DNA of 64,000 nt from Lentzea pudingi (GTDB taxonomy: Bacteria; Actinomycetota; Actinomycetes; Mycobacteriales; Pseudonocardiaceae), in NCBI RefSeq assembly GCF_014646255.1, contig NZ_BMNC01000003.1, positions 620,001 through 684,000 on the forward strand, given 5' to 3'. How positions within the stretch are numbered: position 1 is the stretch's first letter; each line of letters opens with the position of its first letter. This document shows positions 1-8,720 of the stretch, piece after piece. Below the pieces are notes generated by a model that had not been told where the DNA came from, made no database searches, and saw only the letters and a list, made by a program, of their open reading frames with translations. The position numbers and the translations under genes were made by a program.

Positions 1-1993
1 GGCGTTCGAACTCCGCGGCGTCGAGCCGCCCCGGCGCGGCGAGCACGACACACCCGCCGGACAACAGCGGGACCCAGATCTCGAACGTCGCTGCATCGAA
101 CGTGTGCGGCGAGTGGTGCAACACGCGTCGGGTGGCTTCGGTCCACCCGCGGTCCAGTGCCAGTTCGGCCACCTGCCGGTGGCTGACGGCCACACCCTTG
201 GGCTCGCCGGTCGAGCCCGACGTGTACATCACATAGGCGAGCTGGTCGGGGTGCACGTTCTGCCGGGGGGCGTGCACGGGGAACCCCTCCCCGCCGAACC
301 CCATGAGGACGACGTCGTCGAACTCGCGCGAGGTCTCGTCGGACAGCGCCAGGCGTGCCCCGGCCTCGCGCAGGAGAGCCTGGGTCCGGACGGCCGGATC
401 ATCGGTCGCCAGCGGCAGATAGGCGGCGCCGGTCTTCAGAATCGCGACGAACGCCGTCAGCACGTCCGATCCGCGTTCCGCCAACACCCCGATCACGTCC
501 TCGGCGCCGGCGCCGGCCGCTATGAGAGCGTGGGCCAGCCGGTTCGCCCTCTCGTCCAACTGCGCGTAAGTGAAGCGTTCTCCTCGTGTGACAACGGCGA
601 TCGCGTCGGGCGTCCGCTCGACCTGCGCCTCGAAGAGCGCGGCGACCGTCTCCCCGGCCACGGCCCGGCGGGAGGAGTGCCACCTCGCCTCGGTGCGCGC
701 GAGCTCGTCCGCAGAGATCAGGTCGAGCTGGGAGATGGGCACGTCCGGCTGCAGGAGGCCCTGCTCCACGAGCGTGACGAACCGTTCGGTGAGCCGGACG
801 GCGGTGGCGCGGTGGAACAGGCCGGACCGGAACGTGAGCGTGCCGTGCAGCTGGTGCCGCCTCACGTGGGTGCTCAGCTCCAGGTCGAACCGGGTGGCCG
901 CGGCGGTCCACGGCACGCGGCTGATACCGCCCTCGGTGAGGGCCGAGGTTTCACCGTGGTGCACGAACACCACGTCGAAGATCGCGTTGCTCCCCGGTTC
1001 CCTGTCCGGCTGGACGGCGGCGACGACCTGGTCGAACGGCGCCTGCTGATGAACGTGCGCCGCGGTCACCTTGAGGTGCGCGAGCTTGAGCAGGTCCCGC
1101 AAGCACGTCTCCGGGCCGATGCGGGTGCGCAACACGACGGTGTTCACGAAGAACCCGACGACGTCGGCGAACCGGGCGTCATCGCGGCCGGACAGCACCG
1201 ATCCGGTCGTGACGTCCTGCTGTCCGGAGTGGAGGGACAGCAGCGCCTGGAACACCGCGGCCACGGCGCTGGAGAACGTGCAGCGGTTGCGCAGGGCGAG
1301 CGCGCTCAAAGTCGCGGTGAGCTCAGCCGACAACGCGAAGTCGACGTGGCCGCCCGCGAATCCGGCGTCGGCGGACCTCGGCCGGTCCAGCGGCAGACGC
1401 AGCGGCTCGAACCCGTCGAGCTCACGCCGCCAATGGTCAACGTGCGCCTCGACGGCCGCGCCGTCCACGGAACGCTGCCACGCGACGAAGTCCGCGTAGG
1501 TCGACTCCAGCGGTACCAGTGGCTCCGCGTTGTACAGGGCGATGAGGTCCCTGATCAGAATCCTGATCGATCGGCCGTCGATGACGATGTGGTGGACGAC
1601 CAGGCACAGCACGGCCGAGCCGTCGCCGCACTCGACCACCAGCGCGCGCACAGGCGGAGCCGCCGCGAGGTCGAACGGCTCGGCGGCCAACTGTTCCCCG
1701 TGCGGGCGCCAACCCTCCTCGGCGTCCTCGGCGACCCGGCGTTCCACCGGCACGCGGAAGCCCGGCACCGGGCGCGTGACCGGCGCGCCCGCCTCGTCCT
1801 CGACGAACACGCCGGCCAGCGCGGAATGGCGTTCGACGAGCGCTGCGAGCGCCCGGTCGAGCACCTCGAAGTCGATGCCGTCGCGGAAGCGCAATGCGAT
1901 GGGCACGTTGTAAGCGGCGCTGTCGCGATCGAGCTGTTGCACCAGCCAGAGGCGCTCCTGGCCGGACGACAACGGTGTTGAACTGTTCTTCAT
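1..1993 (-). CDS. Non-ribosomal peptide synthetase, C-A (3' end outside window)
   Basis: Reads on the minus strand from ATG at 1993 to the left edge with no stop (664 residues visible). A GGGGGG ribosome site lies just upstream. Residues about 8-420 are a condensation domain with an intact active-site motif HHIVIDG (134-140) and a late VGFFVNT motif. Residues about 430-664 are the first half of an adenylation domain, with YTSGSTGEPKG and TFDAATFEIW. The window ends inside the substrate-pocket region, so only D235, A236 and F239 can be read and specificity is unknown. The condensation domain is of ordinary L-L type, as judged by its short spacing and motif. It follows a free carrier protein gene by 25 bp, so it probably takes an acyl group from that carrier. 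The long plus-strand reading frame over this stretch is its shadow. Confidence 0.93.
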   Translation of the reverse strand, partial: MKNSSTPLSSGQERLWLVQQLDRDSAAYNVPIALRFRDGIDFEVLDRALAALVERHSALAGVFVEDEAGAPVTRPVPGFRVPVERRVAEDAEEGWRPHGEQLAAEPFDLAAAPPVRALVVECGDGSAVLCLVVHHIVIDGRSIRILIRDLIALYNAEPLVPLESTYADFVAWQRSVDGAAVEAHVDHWRRELDGFEPLRLPLDRPRSADAGFAGGHVDFALSAELTATLSALALRNRCTFSSAVAAVFQALLSLHSGQQDVTTGSVLSGRDDARFADVVGFFVNTVVLRTRIGPETCLRDLLKLAHLKVTAAHVHQQAPFDQVVAAVQPDREPGSNAIFDVVFVHHGETSALTEGGISRVPWTAAATRFDLELSTHVRRHQLHGTLTFRSGLFHRATAVRLTERFVTLVEQGLLQPDVPISQLDLISADELARTEARWHSSRRAVAGETVAALFEAQVERTPDAIAVVTRGERFTYAQLDERANRLAHALIAAGAGAEDVIGVLAERGSDVLTAFVAILKTGAAYLPLATDDPAVRTQALLREAGARLALSDETSREFDDVVLMGFGGEGFPVHAPRQNVHPDQLAYVMYTSGSTGEPKGVAVSHRQVAELALDRGWTEATRRVLHHSPHTFDAATFEIWVPLLSGGCVVLAAPGRLDAAEFER

Positions 1994-2018
1994 GATCCCC
2001 CCGGTGGTTCTGCCGCGG

Positions 2019-2315
2019 TCAGCGGTCGATCAACGACGCGAGCACGGCCCAGAGCGCCCCCGGCGTCTCGAACGTCGTCGCCGCCAGCAGTTCGTCCGGG
2101 AAGACCACGTCGAACTCGTCCTCCAGCGCAACGAGCAGGTTGATCGTCCCGATCGAGTCCAGACCGCGGTCGGCCAGCACGAGTTCGGGGGACACACCGT
2201 CGTCGCCCAGCATCGGCAGGTGCTTGCGCACTACCGCTTCGAACTGGTCGGGCCACTGCGTGGGCAAGTGAGAACCACCTTTCGAGCCACTGTGGACGTC
2301 CGTTGTGGACTTCAT
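2019..2315 (-). CDS. Free-standing peptidyl/acyl carrier protein
   Basis: A 98-residue protein with the phosphopantetheine attachment motif DRGLDSIGTINL (serine 54), the right length for one discrete carrier domain. Carriers of this kind hold an amino or acyl group as a thioester for a partner enzyme. The ATG overlaps the TGA of the upstream acyl-CoA-dehydrogenase-like gene in an ATGA, so the two are translationally coupled. An oxidase plus carrier pair, together with the stand-alone adenylation enzyme encoded divergently, resembles the PltF/PltL/PltE type of system, where an amino acid is oxidised while tethered. That pairing is inference. The flexible first 20 residues carry no recognisable feature. 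Confidence 0.9.
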   Translation of the reverse strand: MKSTTDVHSGSKGGSHLPTQWPDQFEAVVRKHLPMLGDDGVSPELVLADRGLDSIGTINLLVALEDEFDVVFPDELLAATTFETPGALWAVLASLIDR

Positions 2316-3463
2316 GCGAGCCGTACGCCGCGGTCGACCAGGGAGAGACTGCCGTTTGCCTTGAGCAGCCGGTCGTTCGCGTAGTTGAGGCTCGCCGATC
2401 TGAGGTCGCGGAAGTGCCGCTCGAGCGGGATGGGGGAGGTGCGCAGGTAGCCGGTGGACAGTCCGCACAACTGGACCAGCCGGTCGACCGCACGGAACGT
2501 GTGCTCGGCCGCCGCCACCTTGAGCGTGTTGAGGTGGATCTGCGTGCTCGGGACGTCGACGGTGCGCCCATCGGTCCGGCACTCGGTGATCTCGTCGCAC
2601 ACGGTGCGGAGGTAGGCGCTGACCAGTTCGAGGTCCATCCGCACACGGGCGAGGCGTTCGCTCACCAGGTCCGAGCTGAGATCGATGCTGCCCGGACGCT
2701 TGCGCGAACGCAGCAGGCCGATCACGTCGGCCGTGGCGGACCGCGCCGCTCCGAGCCAGCACGCGGACCAGGCGAGGTGGGCGAGCGGAATGGCGCTCTC
2801 GACAGCGACCGTCCGGTAGCCGCCGCGCGGCCCGATGACGCCGTCCGGCCGGATCGTTCCGGTGATGCGCATGCCCTCGCTGTGCGTACCGCGCATGCCG
2901 AGCGGGTTCCACTCGCCGGAGGTCTCGAGTTCGAGCTGGTCACGGGCGGCGTAGACGAGGGTCACCTTGTTGGCGGTCGTGTCCTCCCCGTCGCGCATGG
3001 TGATCAGGAAGCCGTCCGCGTACCGGCCACCGGTCACGATCGGCGCCAGACGTTCGAACGCGATGCCCTCGCCGCCGGAACGCAGCGACGCGTCCGCCGT
3101 CATCAGGTGACCGCCGGATCCTGCCTCGGTCGTCACCGACGCGAGGTAGACCTCGCCCGCGGCGATTCGGGGCAACAGGTCCTTGGCCAGTCCCGGGACG
3201 GCGAACCGCACCACGGCGTCGACCTGCTGGCAGTACATTGCCCAGATCATCGCCGTGGAAAGGCAGGCGGAAGCGAGCACTCCGGCCACGTCCACCAGGT
3301 CGTGGAGGTCTCCGCCCAAACCTCCGTGTTCTTCGGGAACGAGCAGTCCCATGAGCCCGCATTCGCGCAACGCGCGCAAACCGGCCTCGGGGAAGGTCGC
3401 GTCACCGTCGACCTGTGCCGCATTTTCCCTGAGCAGGGGCAATATCTTCTCGGCCACGTTCAC
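2312..3463 (-). CDS. Acyl-CoA dehydrogenase-like flavoprotein acting on a carrier-bound substrate
   Basis: About 383 residues, the normal length of the FAD-dependent acyl-CoA dehydrogenase fold: alpha-helical N-domain (FPEAGLRALRECGLMGLLVPEE), beta-domain with the conserved SVTTEAGSGG stretch that borders the flavin site, and a helical C-domain. Family members linked to carrier proteins desaturate thioester-bound acyl or aminoacyl groups. Coupling to the next gene (ATGA overlap with a carrier protein) supports action on a carrier-bound substrate, not on free CoA esters. The start is uncertain. GTG at 3463 gives the expected N-terminus but has no good ribosome site; TTG at 3481, with GGAG upstream, is an alternative. 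The open frame continues further upstream into sequence that does not look coding. Confidence 0.85.
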   Translation of the reverse strand: MNVAEKILPLLRENAAQVDGDATFPEAGLRALRECGLMGLLVPEEHGGLGGDLHDLVDVAGVLASACLSTAMIWAMYCQQVDAVVRFAVPGLAKDLLPRIAAGEVYLASVTTEAGSGGHLMTADASLRSGGEGIAFERLAPIVTGGRYADGFLITMRDGEDTTANKVTLVYAARDQLELETSGEWNPLGMRGTHSEGMRITGTIRPDGVIGPRGGYRTVAVESAIPLAHLAWSACWLGAARSATADVIGLLRSRKRPGSIDLSSDLVSERLARVRMDLELVSAYLRTVCDEITECRTDGRTVDVPSTQIHLNTLKVAAAEHTFRAVDRLVQLCGLSTGYLRTSPIPLERHFRDLRSASLNYANDRLLKANGSLSLVDRGVRLA

Positions 3464-4175
3464 GTGAGGTGACGAAGGCAAGTCTTTCGCGCTCCAGAAG
3501 TCTTCTTTCCGCGCTGCACGGGGAAAGTGAATGGGTTTTTTGACATGCCGAGCAGCGAGTCCGTGGTGGACTCGCTCTGCTTGGCGCTCGTGAGTTGCGC
3601 GCTCAGTCAACCGTGAACGTCGTCCACGGGCATGTGTAGGCGCGTTATCTGCGCAGCGGTCCGCAAAGCATGGCACCCCCCAGTGGCCATAACCTGTGTG
3701 ACAAGCGTGTATTCGGTGCGAGCCGACCTGTTCGGGCGGCTGGCCGGAACGTGGTTGCCGACTATGCCAAGCGTACCTGACCCTCACAACCGGACGTGAT
3801 CCAAATTACCATCGATGCGTCTTGTTCTTGAAACGATTCTGTTGTGTTAACAGGGAATTTTGTGCAGCCAAACTCGCCAGTTCAACTGTGTCGCACCGGT
3901 TGCTGGGCGGCAAACGGTCGGTTATGTTGCGTCAGCCGAGATACGCGGCCGAGCTCCTGGGGAAGTGCCAGCTCGGATTCTTCGCGGCACGGCACGGTTG
4001 GGGGAATTGGGAAGTTCGGCAACGGTTCGCGGGGCGGCTGCTCCGTTCGAGCCGTCTTTGGGGGAGAACTCGTGGTTCACATCTGGGAGAACGCTCCGGT
4101 GTCCGTGGCAGCGCGTTCGCCGATCACCGCCTGATGGCCTTGGCGAACAGCCCGACTGGAAAGAAGGGACTGCCC
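3464..4175. promoter_or_regulatory. Divergent intergenic region between the two arms of the diaminopropionate NRPS locus
   Basis: About 700 bp separate the minus-strand NRPS/carrier/oxidase operon from the plus-strand operon. No protein-like reading frame is convincing here, though the frame of the plus-strand gene stays open back to 3822. Part of it (3785-3870) is clearly richer in A+T than the surroundings and includes the inverted sequence CTGTT-GTGTT-AACAG, so promoters for both directions probably lie here. I could not assign a confident -35/-10 pair. Confidence 0.5.
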
Positions 4176-5171
4176 GTGCCCGTGCTCTCGGCTCCGCACG
4201 AGCTGATCGACTCGGACCTGTACGTCGACCTCGCGCCGCTGTTCGGTCGTGGCCTCCTGCTGAAGTGCGAGGGCCTGAACTTCGGCGGTTCGGTGAAGAT
4301 GCGCGCCGCGGCCGCGATGGTGGCGGCCGCCGAGAAGGGCGGACTGCTCGGCCCGGACTCGGCGCTGATCGAGTCGTCGTCGGGAAACCTCGGTGTCGCG
4401 CTGAGCGTCATCGCGGCGAGCAAAGGACTTCGGTTCACCTGCGTCACCGATCGCCGCTGCAACCAGACGACGCTCTCCATCATGCGCAGCCTGGGCGCGG
4501 ACGTGGTCGTCGTCGATGATCCGGCACGCGACGGAGGTCTCCTCGCCGCACGGCTCGAGCGGGTGCGCGAACTCTGCGCGCGGGACCACCGCTACGTGTG
4601 GCTCAACCAGTACACCAACCCAGCGAACTGGCAGGCGCACTACGCGGTGACCGCCGCCGGCATCGCGAACCGCTTTCCGGACCTGGACGTGCTGTTCGTG
4701 GGAACCGGAACCGGGGGAACGGTCATGGGATGCGCCAAGTACTTCAGAGCCGAGGGAGGCACGACGAGGGTGATCGCCGTCGACGCGGAGGGCTCGGTGA
4801 GCTTCGGTCACCCGGCGGCCGCTCGGCTGGTGCCGGGGCTCGGTGCCAGTGTGAGGCCCCCGATGCTGGAACCCGAGTTCGTCGCCGACGTCGTACTGGT
4901 GTCCGAAGTGGACACCGTGCGGACGTGCCGGACCCTGTCGTCGCGCGGCCTGCTCCTCGGCGGTTCCACCGGGACCGTCGTGGCGGGAGCACTGGCCTGG
5001 TTGCGGGACAAAGATCCTGGTGGCTCGCTGTCGGCCGTCGCGATCTCCGCCGACATGGGCGAACGCTATCTGGACACGATCTACGACGACGCATGGGTGC
5101 TGCGGCACTTCGGCCCCGAGGGACTCTTGCCGATGGACCCGGCTTTCGCGCCTCCGATGTGCGCCCGCTGA
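4176..5171 (+). CDS. sbnA: SbnA-like PLP enzyme (N-(1-amino-1-carboxy-2-ethyl)-L-glutamate synthase)
   Basis: 331 residues of the cysteine-synthase (fold type II PLP) family, closest in pattern to SbnA of staphyloferrin B biosynthesis. SbnA condenses O-phospho-L-serine with L-glutamate to ACEGA, the first step to L-2,3-diaminopropionate. Visible features are the PLP lysine (GGSVKMR, K41), the SSSGNLG substrate/phosphate loop (68-73), WLNQYTNPANWQAHY, and the GTGTGGTVMG phosphate-binding loop. I chose the GTG at 4176 because AAGAAGGGA sits six bases upstream and SbnA proteins start about there. ATG at 4134 is possible but lacks a ribosome site. The SbnB-like gene follows at once, and the pair is diagnostic. 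It is the first gene of the operon. Confidence 0.88.
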   Translation: MPVLSAPHELIDSDLYVDLAPLFGRGLLLKCEGLNFGGSVKMRAAAAMVAAAEKGGLLGPDSALIESSSGNLGVALSVIAASKGLRFTCVTDRRCNQTTLSIMRSLGADVVVVDDPARDGGLLAARLERVRELCARDHRYVWLNQYTNPANWQAHYAVTAAGIANRFPDLDVLFVGTGTGGTVMGCAKYFRAEGGTTRVIAVDAEGSVSFGHPAAARLVPGLGASVRPPMLEPEFVADVVLVSEVDTVRTCRTLSSRGLLLGGSTGTVVAGALAWLRDKDPGGSLSAVAISADMGERYLDTIYDDAWVLRHFGPEGLLPMDPAFAPPMCAR

Positions 5172-5197
5172 CGCACACGAGACCAGGAGACAAACAC

Positions 5198-6220
5198 ATG
5201 AACGCACTCACCGGTGCGGCATCGTTCGCCGTCATCTCCGGCGCCGCCGCGCGGAGCGTCCTCGAAGCGGACCGGACCCGCGTGATCGAGCTCGTCGACA
5301 CGGCCTACCGCCTGCACGGAGACGGTCACGCGATCAACCCGCCGTCCTACTTCCTGCGCTTCCCGGACATGCCGAACGCCCGGATCATCGCGCTGCCCGC
5401 CGCGTTGCGGGGCGACGAACCAGCCGCGGGCCTGAAGTGGATCTCCAGCTTCCCCGACAACCTCGGCAAGGGCCTGCCGCGAGCCTCCGCCGTCCTGGTG
5501 CTCAACGACGGTGAGACCGGGGTGCCCACGGCCTGTCTCGAGAGCTCGGTGATCAGCGCCTCCCGCACGGCGGCCTCCGCCGCGCTGGCCGCGGTGAAGC
5601 TCGCTGGCTCCCGCGCCGAACGGGGCCGCGTCGGGTACGTCGGCACAGGGCCCATCGCCCGTCACATCCACTCGTACCTCCTCGCCGCGGGCTGGCCCGT
5701 GGACGAGATCCACGTGCACGACCTGAACGCCGCGCGCGCCGCCGATTTCGGTGAGTGGGCGGCGGCATCCGGCGGACCGGCGGTGACGGTGCACGAGAGA
5801 AGCGAGGACCTGATTCCGTCCTGCGACGTCGTCGTCTTCGCGACCACCGCGGCGAAACCGCACGTGACCGACCCTGGCCTGTTCGCGCACCACCCGCTCG
5901 TGCTGCACGTCTCGCTGCGCGATCTGTCGCCGGAGGTGCTGCTCGACGCCGTGAACGTCGTCGACGACGTCGACCACTGCCTGCGAGCGGAAACGTCCCC
6001 GCACCTGACGGAGCAACGGACTGGCAGCCGGGACTTCGTGAACGCGACGTTGCACGACGTGCTCACCGGTGCGTTCACCGCGCCGTCAGACCGGACCGTC
6101 GTCTTCTCGCCGTTCGGGCTCGGCGTGCTCGACCTCGTGCTCGCGCGTTTCGTCCACGCCGAAAGCCTTGCCAAGGGCAGCGCGGTGCTGATCGAGAACT
6201 TCCACGAGGGGATCGAATGA
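5198..6220 (+). CDS. sbnB: SbnB-like dehydrogenase (ACEGA to L-2,3-diaminopropionate + 2-oxoglutarate)
   Basis: 340 residues of the ornithine cyclodeaminase/mu-crystallin family. It has the N-terminal substrate region (AAGLKWISSFPDNLGKGLPR) and an NAD-binding Rossmann segment beginning GYVGTGPIARH. SbnB oxidatively hydrolyses ACEGA made by SbnA, releasing L-2,3-diaminopropionate. AGGAGA lies seven bases before the ATG. The end overlaps the next start as ATGA, so the adenylation enzyme is coupled to it. A true ornithine cyclodeaminase is the alternative, but the SbnA-like neighbour makes the diaminopropionate role more likely. Confidence 0.87.
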   Translation: MNALTGAASFAVISGAAARSVLEADRTRVIELVDTAYRLHGDGHAINPPSYFLRFPDMPNARIIALPAALRGDEPAAGLKWISSFPDNLGKGLPRASAVLVLNDGETGVPTACLESSVISASRTAASAALAAVKLAGSRAERGRVGYVGTGPIARHIHSYLLAAGWPVDEIHVHDLNAARAADFGEWAAASGGPAVTVHERSEDLIPSCDVVVFATTAAKPHVTDPGLFAHHPLVLHVSLRDLSPEVLLDAVNVVDDVDHCLRAETSPHLTEQRTGSRDFVNATLHDVLTGAFTAPSDRTVVFSPFGLGVLDLVLARFVHAESLAKGSAVLIENFHEGIE

Positions 6221-7905
6221 CCATCGACACCGACTCGCTCGGCATCACGACGGAGCTCCCACCGCTGGCGATCTCCCCGGACGAGGTGCGGCGAGCCGCC
6301 GAGTTCGCGGCGACGGGCGACGAGTGCGCGCTGGACCTCGGTGCGACCGTGGTCGGACAGGTGGCCCGCCGGGCCGCCGAGACGCCGGATCTCGTCGCGT
6401 TCCTCAGCGGGTCCGAGCAGACCACGTACGCCGATCTCGTGCGGCGGATCGCCTCCGCGCGACGGCGTCTGGTCGCGAGCGGGTGCGCTCCGGGCGAGGT
6501 CGTCGCGGTTCAGGGCTTTCGCAGTGTGGACACCGCTGTCGTGTTCCTCGCGCTCGAGACCATCGGCGCGGTCTACCTCCCGCTCGATCCGAGCTGGCCC
6601 TCGGCACGTCTCGAAGCAGTCCTCACAGAGTCGAGGGTCGTCCGCGTGGTCGATTACCTCCGTCTGCCACAGGGTGCGCGGGCGCAGGACGAGCTGGCCG
6701 GCGCCGTCGCCCGGCTCGGCGTGCCGGTCGTCCGGATCGAACCGGACGCCTGTCCCGCACTGCCGCTGCCGGACGCGATCGCGGAGGTCGGCCGGGACCG
6801 GTGTGACGATGACGGAGAACCCCGTTACGTCTACTGCACCTCTGGCACGACCGGTGTCCCGAAAGCGGCTCTCGTCGAGCACCGCGGCATGATCAACCAC
6901 CTCTGGGCGAAGATCACCGATCTCGGCATGACGGCCGACGACGTCCTGGCGTTCACCTCGCCGCTGGTGTTCGACATCGCCATCTGCCAGATGCTGATCC
7001 CGCTGGTGCTCGGCGGCCGCGCCGTGGTGGTCGACGATGCCACCGCCGCCTTCCCACGTCGCCTGCTGGCGGACCTGCGCCGCACCGGCACGACCGTGGT
7101 CGAGTTGGTGCCCACCGTGGTCGGCCTGCTCGTCGACGAGATCCGGCGGGGCGGTGGCGGACTGCCGAGCCTGCGCTGGGTCGTGTCGACCGGTGAGGAA
7201 CTGCACCCGTCGCTGGCCGAGCGCGTGTTCGAGACGATGCCCGGGGTCGGGCTGCTCAACTCGTACGGCTTCACCGAGTGTTCGGACGACGTCGCCCACC
7301 ACGTCGTGATGCCTGCGGACCTGGTGGGCAGCCGGCTGCCGGTGGGGTCCGCGGTCATCAACTCCACGCTGTACGTGCTCGTGGAGACCGGCGAGGGATG
7401 GCGTGCCGCCGAACCGGGCGAGACCGGTGAGCTGTTCGTCGGAGGACTTCCCGTCGGCCGGGGGTACGTCGGCAACACACGCGCCACCGCGGACGCGTTC
7501 TTCCGCGATCCCATCGACCCGAAGTCGCCCACAGCACGCCTTTACCGCACGGGTGACGCTGCCGCCCTGCGCGACGGTGTTCTCTGCTTCTTCGGACGGC
7601 TGGACCGGCAGACCAAGATCTCGGGTGTCCGCATCGAACCCGATGAGGTGGAGGCGGTGCTCAACCGGCATCCCGGTGTCTCCCGCAGTGCGGTGCTGGT
7701 GGCCGAACGTGCCGGTGCACCGGAGTTGGTGGCGCACTACGTGCCTTCCGATCGTTTCACCGGTGAGGCGGCGCTACTGGAACACCTGCGCGCCACTCTG
7801 CCGCCGGCGATGGTGCCGAATCGCTGGGTGGTGATGGACGAGCTTCCGCTGAGCCTCAACGGAAAGATCGACTACCGGACCCTCTCGCGAGCGGTCGCGC
7901 CGTGA
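6217..7905 (+). CDS. Stand-alone adenylation enzyme
   Basis: 562 residues holding one complete adenylation domain after about 45 N-terminal residues. Core motifs are YCTSGTTGVPKAALVEH (phosphate loop), SYGFTEC, LYRTGD, KISGVRIEPDEVEAVL and the lysine-bearing LSLNGKIDY near the end. No carrier or condensation domain is attached, so it must load a separate carrier, perhaps the one at 2019-2315. Pocket residues, read by alignment to GrsA, are D-I-C-E-V-T-S-D-D (positions 235-331), a code I do not recognise. E278 and two aspartates suggest a substrate with a positively charged side chain; diaminopropionate would fit, but this is inference. It is ATGA-coupled to the SbnB-like gene and GTGA-coupled to the next. 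Confidence 0.88.
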   Translation: MTIDTDSLGITTELPPLAISPDEVRRAAEFAATGDECALDLGATVVGQVARRAAETPDLVAFLSGSEQTTYADLVRRIASARRRLVASGCAPGEVVAVQGFRSVDTAVVFLALETIGAVYLPLDPSWPSARLEAVLTESRVVRVVDYLRLPQGARAQDELAGAVARLGVPVVRIEPDACPALPLPDAIAEVGRDRCDDDGEPRYVYCTSGTTGVPKAALVEHRGMINHLWAKITDLGMTADDVLAFTSPLVFDIAICQMLIPLVLGGRAVVVDDATAAFPRRLLADLRRTGTTVVELVPTVVGLLVDEIRRGGGGLPSLRWVVSTGEELHPSLAERVFETMPGVGLLNSYGFTECSDDVAHHVVMPADLVGSRLPVGSAVINSTLYVLVETGEGWRAAEPGETGELFVGGLPVGRGYVGNTRATADAFFRDPIDPKSPTARLYRTGDAAALRDGVLCFFGRLDRQTKISGVRIEPDEVEAVLNRHPGVSRSAVLVAERAGAPELVAHYVPSDRFTGEAALLEHLRATLPPAMVPNRWVVMDELPLSLNGKIDYRTLSRAVAP

Positions 7906-8705
7906 CCACAGCACGTGCGGTGCCCGGCGTCGCCACCGACCTTCCGTCCTGTGTGGACGTTCGTGGCGCGCTGTGCGTCTTCCTGAGCGGTTCGCTCGTC
8001 GAGGGCTGGGGACATCGCGACAGCGACGTCGACGTGTATGTCGTGCGGGAGGAGGGACCGGCGCACGCCGATTTCCTCTCGACGCTCGGCCTGGTGGACC
8101 ACGAGGTCGAGACGGCAGTCCACTTCGTCGACGGCCGCCGGTGGGACGTGTGCTACTGGACACCGGGCCTGCTCGACGACCTGTTCGCCCGGCTCGGCGA
8201 GTACCGCGACGACGTGCGCGGGCTCGCGAAGTTGTTGCAACCCAGCGATGTCGCCTTCCTCTACCGGCTGTCGGCCGGTGTGGCGATCGCCGGTCACGAG
8301 TATCTGCGGGAGCGTCAGTTCGTGGTCGAGCGGTCAGGTGCCGCTGCGGCGATCGCCTGCGCCGCGGCGGAGGAGGCGGACGCCGCGATCGAGGACGCTC
8401 TCGGCCTGGAGGCATCGGGCGATCTGCACAGCAGTGTGCTCGCCGCGCGGCGAGCGCTCGACCACGCGATCGACGCCTTCTCCGCTCACCAGGGCGCGCT
8501 GGCACCCGCCGAGAAGTGGCGGTATCTCAAGTATCGGCAGGCGCTGGACAAGGTCACCGATCCGCCGCTGTCGCTGACGGAATACTGGCGTCTTCAAACA
8601 ATGCGCGAATTCTCGCCGGAAAATCCGGGGGAGTGGGTTCAGCTCACGCTCGACAAATGCTACTCGCTCTTGTCCGTGTTAACATCCGCGCAAGTTTCCG
8701 GCTAA
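7902..8705 (+). CDS. Nucleotidyltransferase-fold protein
   Basis: 267 residues. The N-terminal third has the polymerase-beta/minimal nucleotidyltransferase signature FLSGSLVEGWGHRDSDVDVYVV: a GS followed after a dozen residues by D-x-D, the metal ligands. WDVCYW may supply a third acidic residue. The remainder is alpha-helical (many Ala/Glu/Leu) and resembles the helical substrate domain found in aminoglycoside nucleotidyltransferases. Such enzymes move NMP to a hydroxyl or phosphate. It starts with GTG overlapping the previous stop (GTGA). Within this locus it could nucleotidylate the peptide or an intermediate, or act in self-resistance; the sequence does not decide. Confidence 0.75.
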   Translation: MTTARAVPGVATDLPSCVDVRGALCVFLSGSLVEGWGHRDSDVDVYVVREEGPAHADFLSTLGLVDHEVETAVHFVDGRRWDVCYWTPGLLDDLFARLGEYRDDVRGLAKLLQPSDVAFLYRLSAGVAIAGHEYLRERQFVVERSGAAAAIACAAAEEADAAIEDALGLEASGDLHSSVLAARRALDHAIDAFSAHQGALAPAEKWRYLKYRQALDKVTDPPLSLTEYWRLQTMREFSPENPGEWVQLTLDKCYSLLSVLTSAQVSG

Positions 8706-8720
8706 TGGCAGAGGTGTGCG

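Noticed and set aside
104..1981. Long plus-strand open frame of 625 codons
   Set aside because: It is antisense to the C-A domains of the NRPS; translation is Arg/Gly/His-rich with no domain. GC-rich genes commonly leave such shadows.
3822..4175. N-terminal extension of the SbnA-like protein from ATG 3822
   Set aside because: The extra 118 residues match no family feature, the base composition is promoter-like in part, and a good ribosome site precedes GTG 4176.
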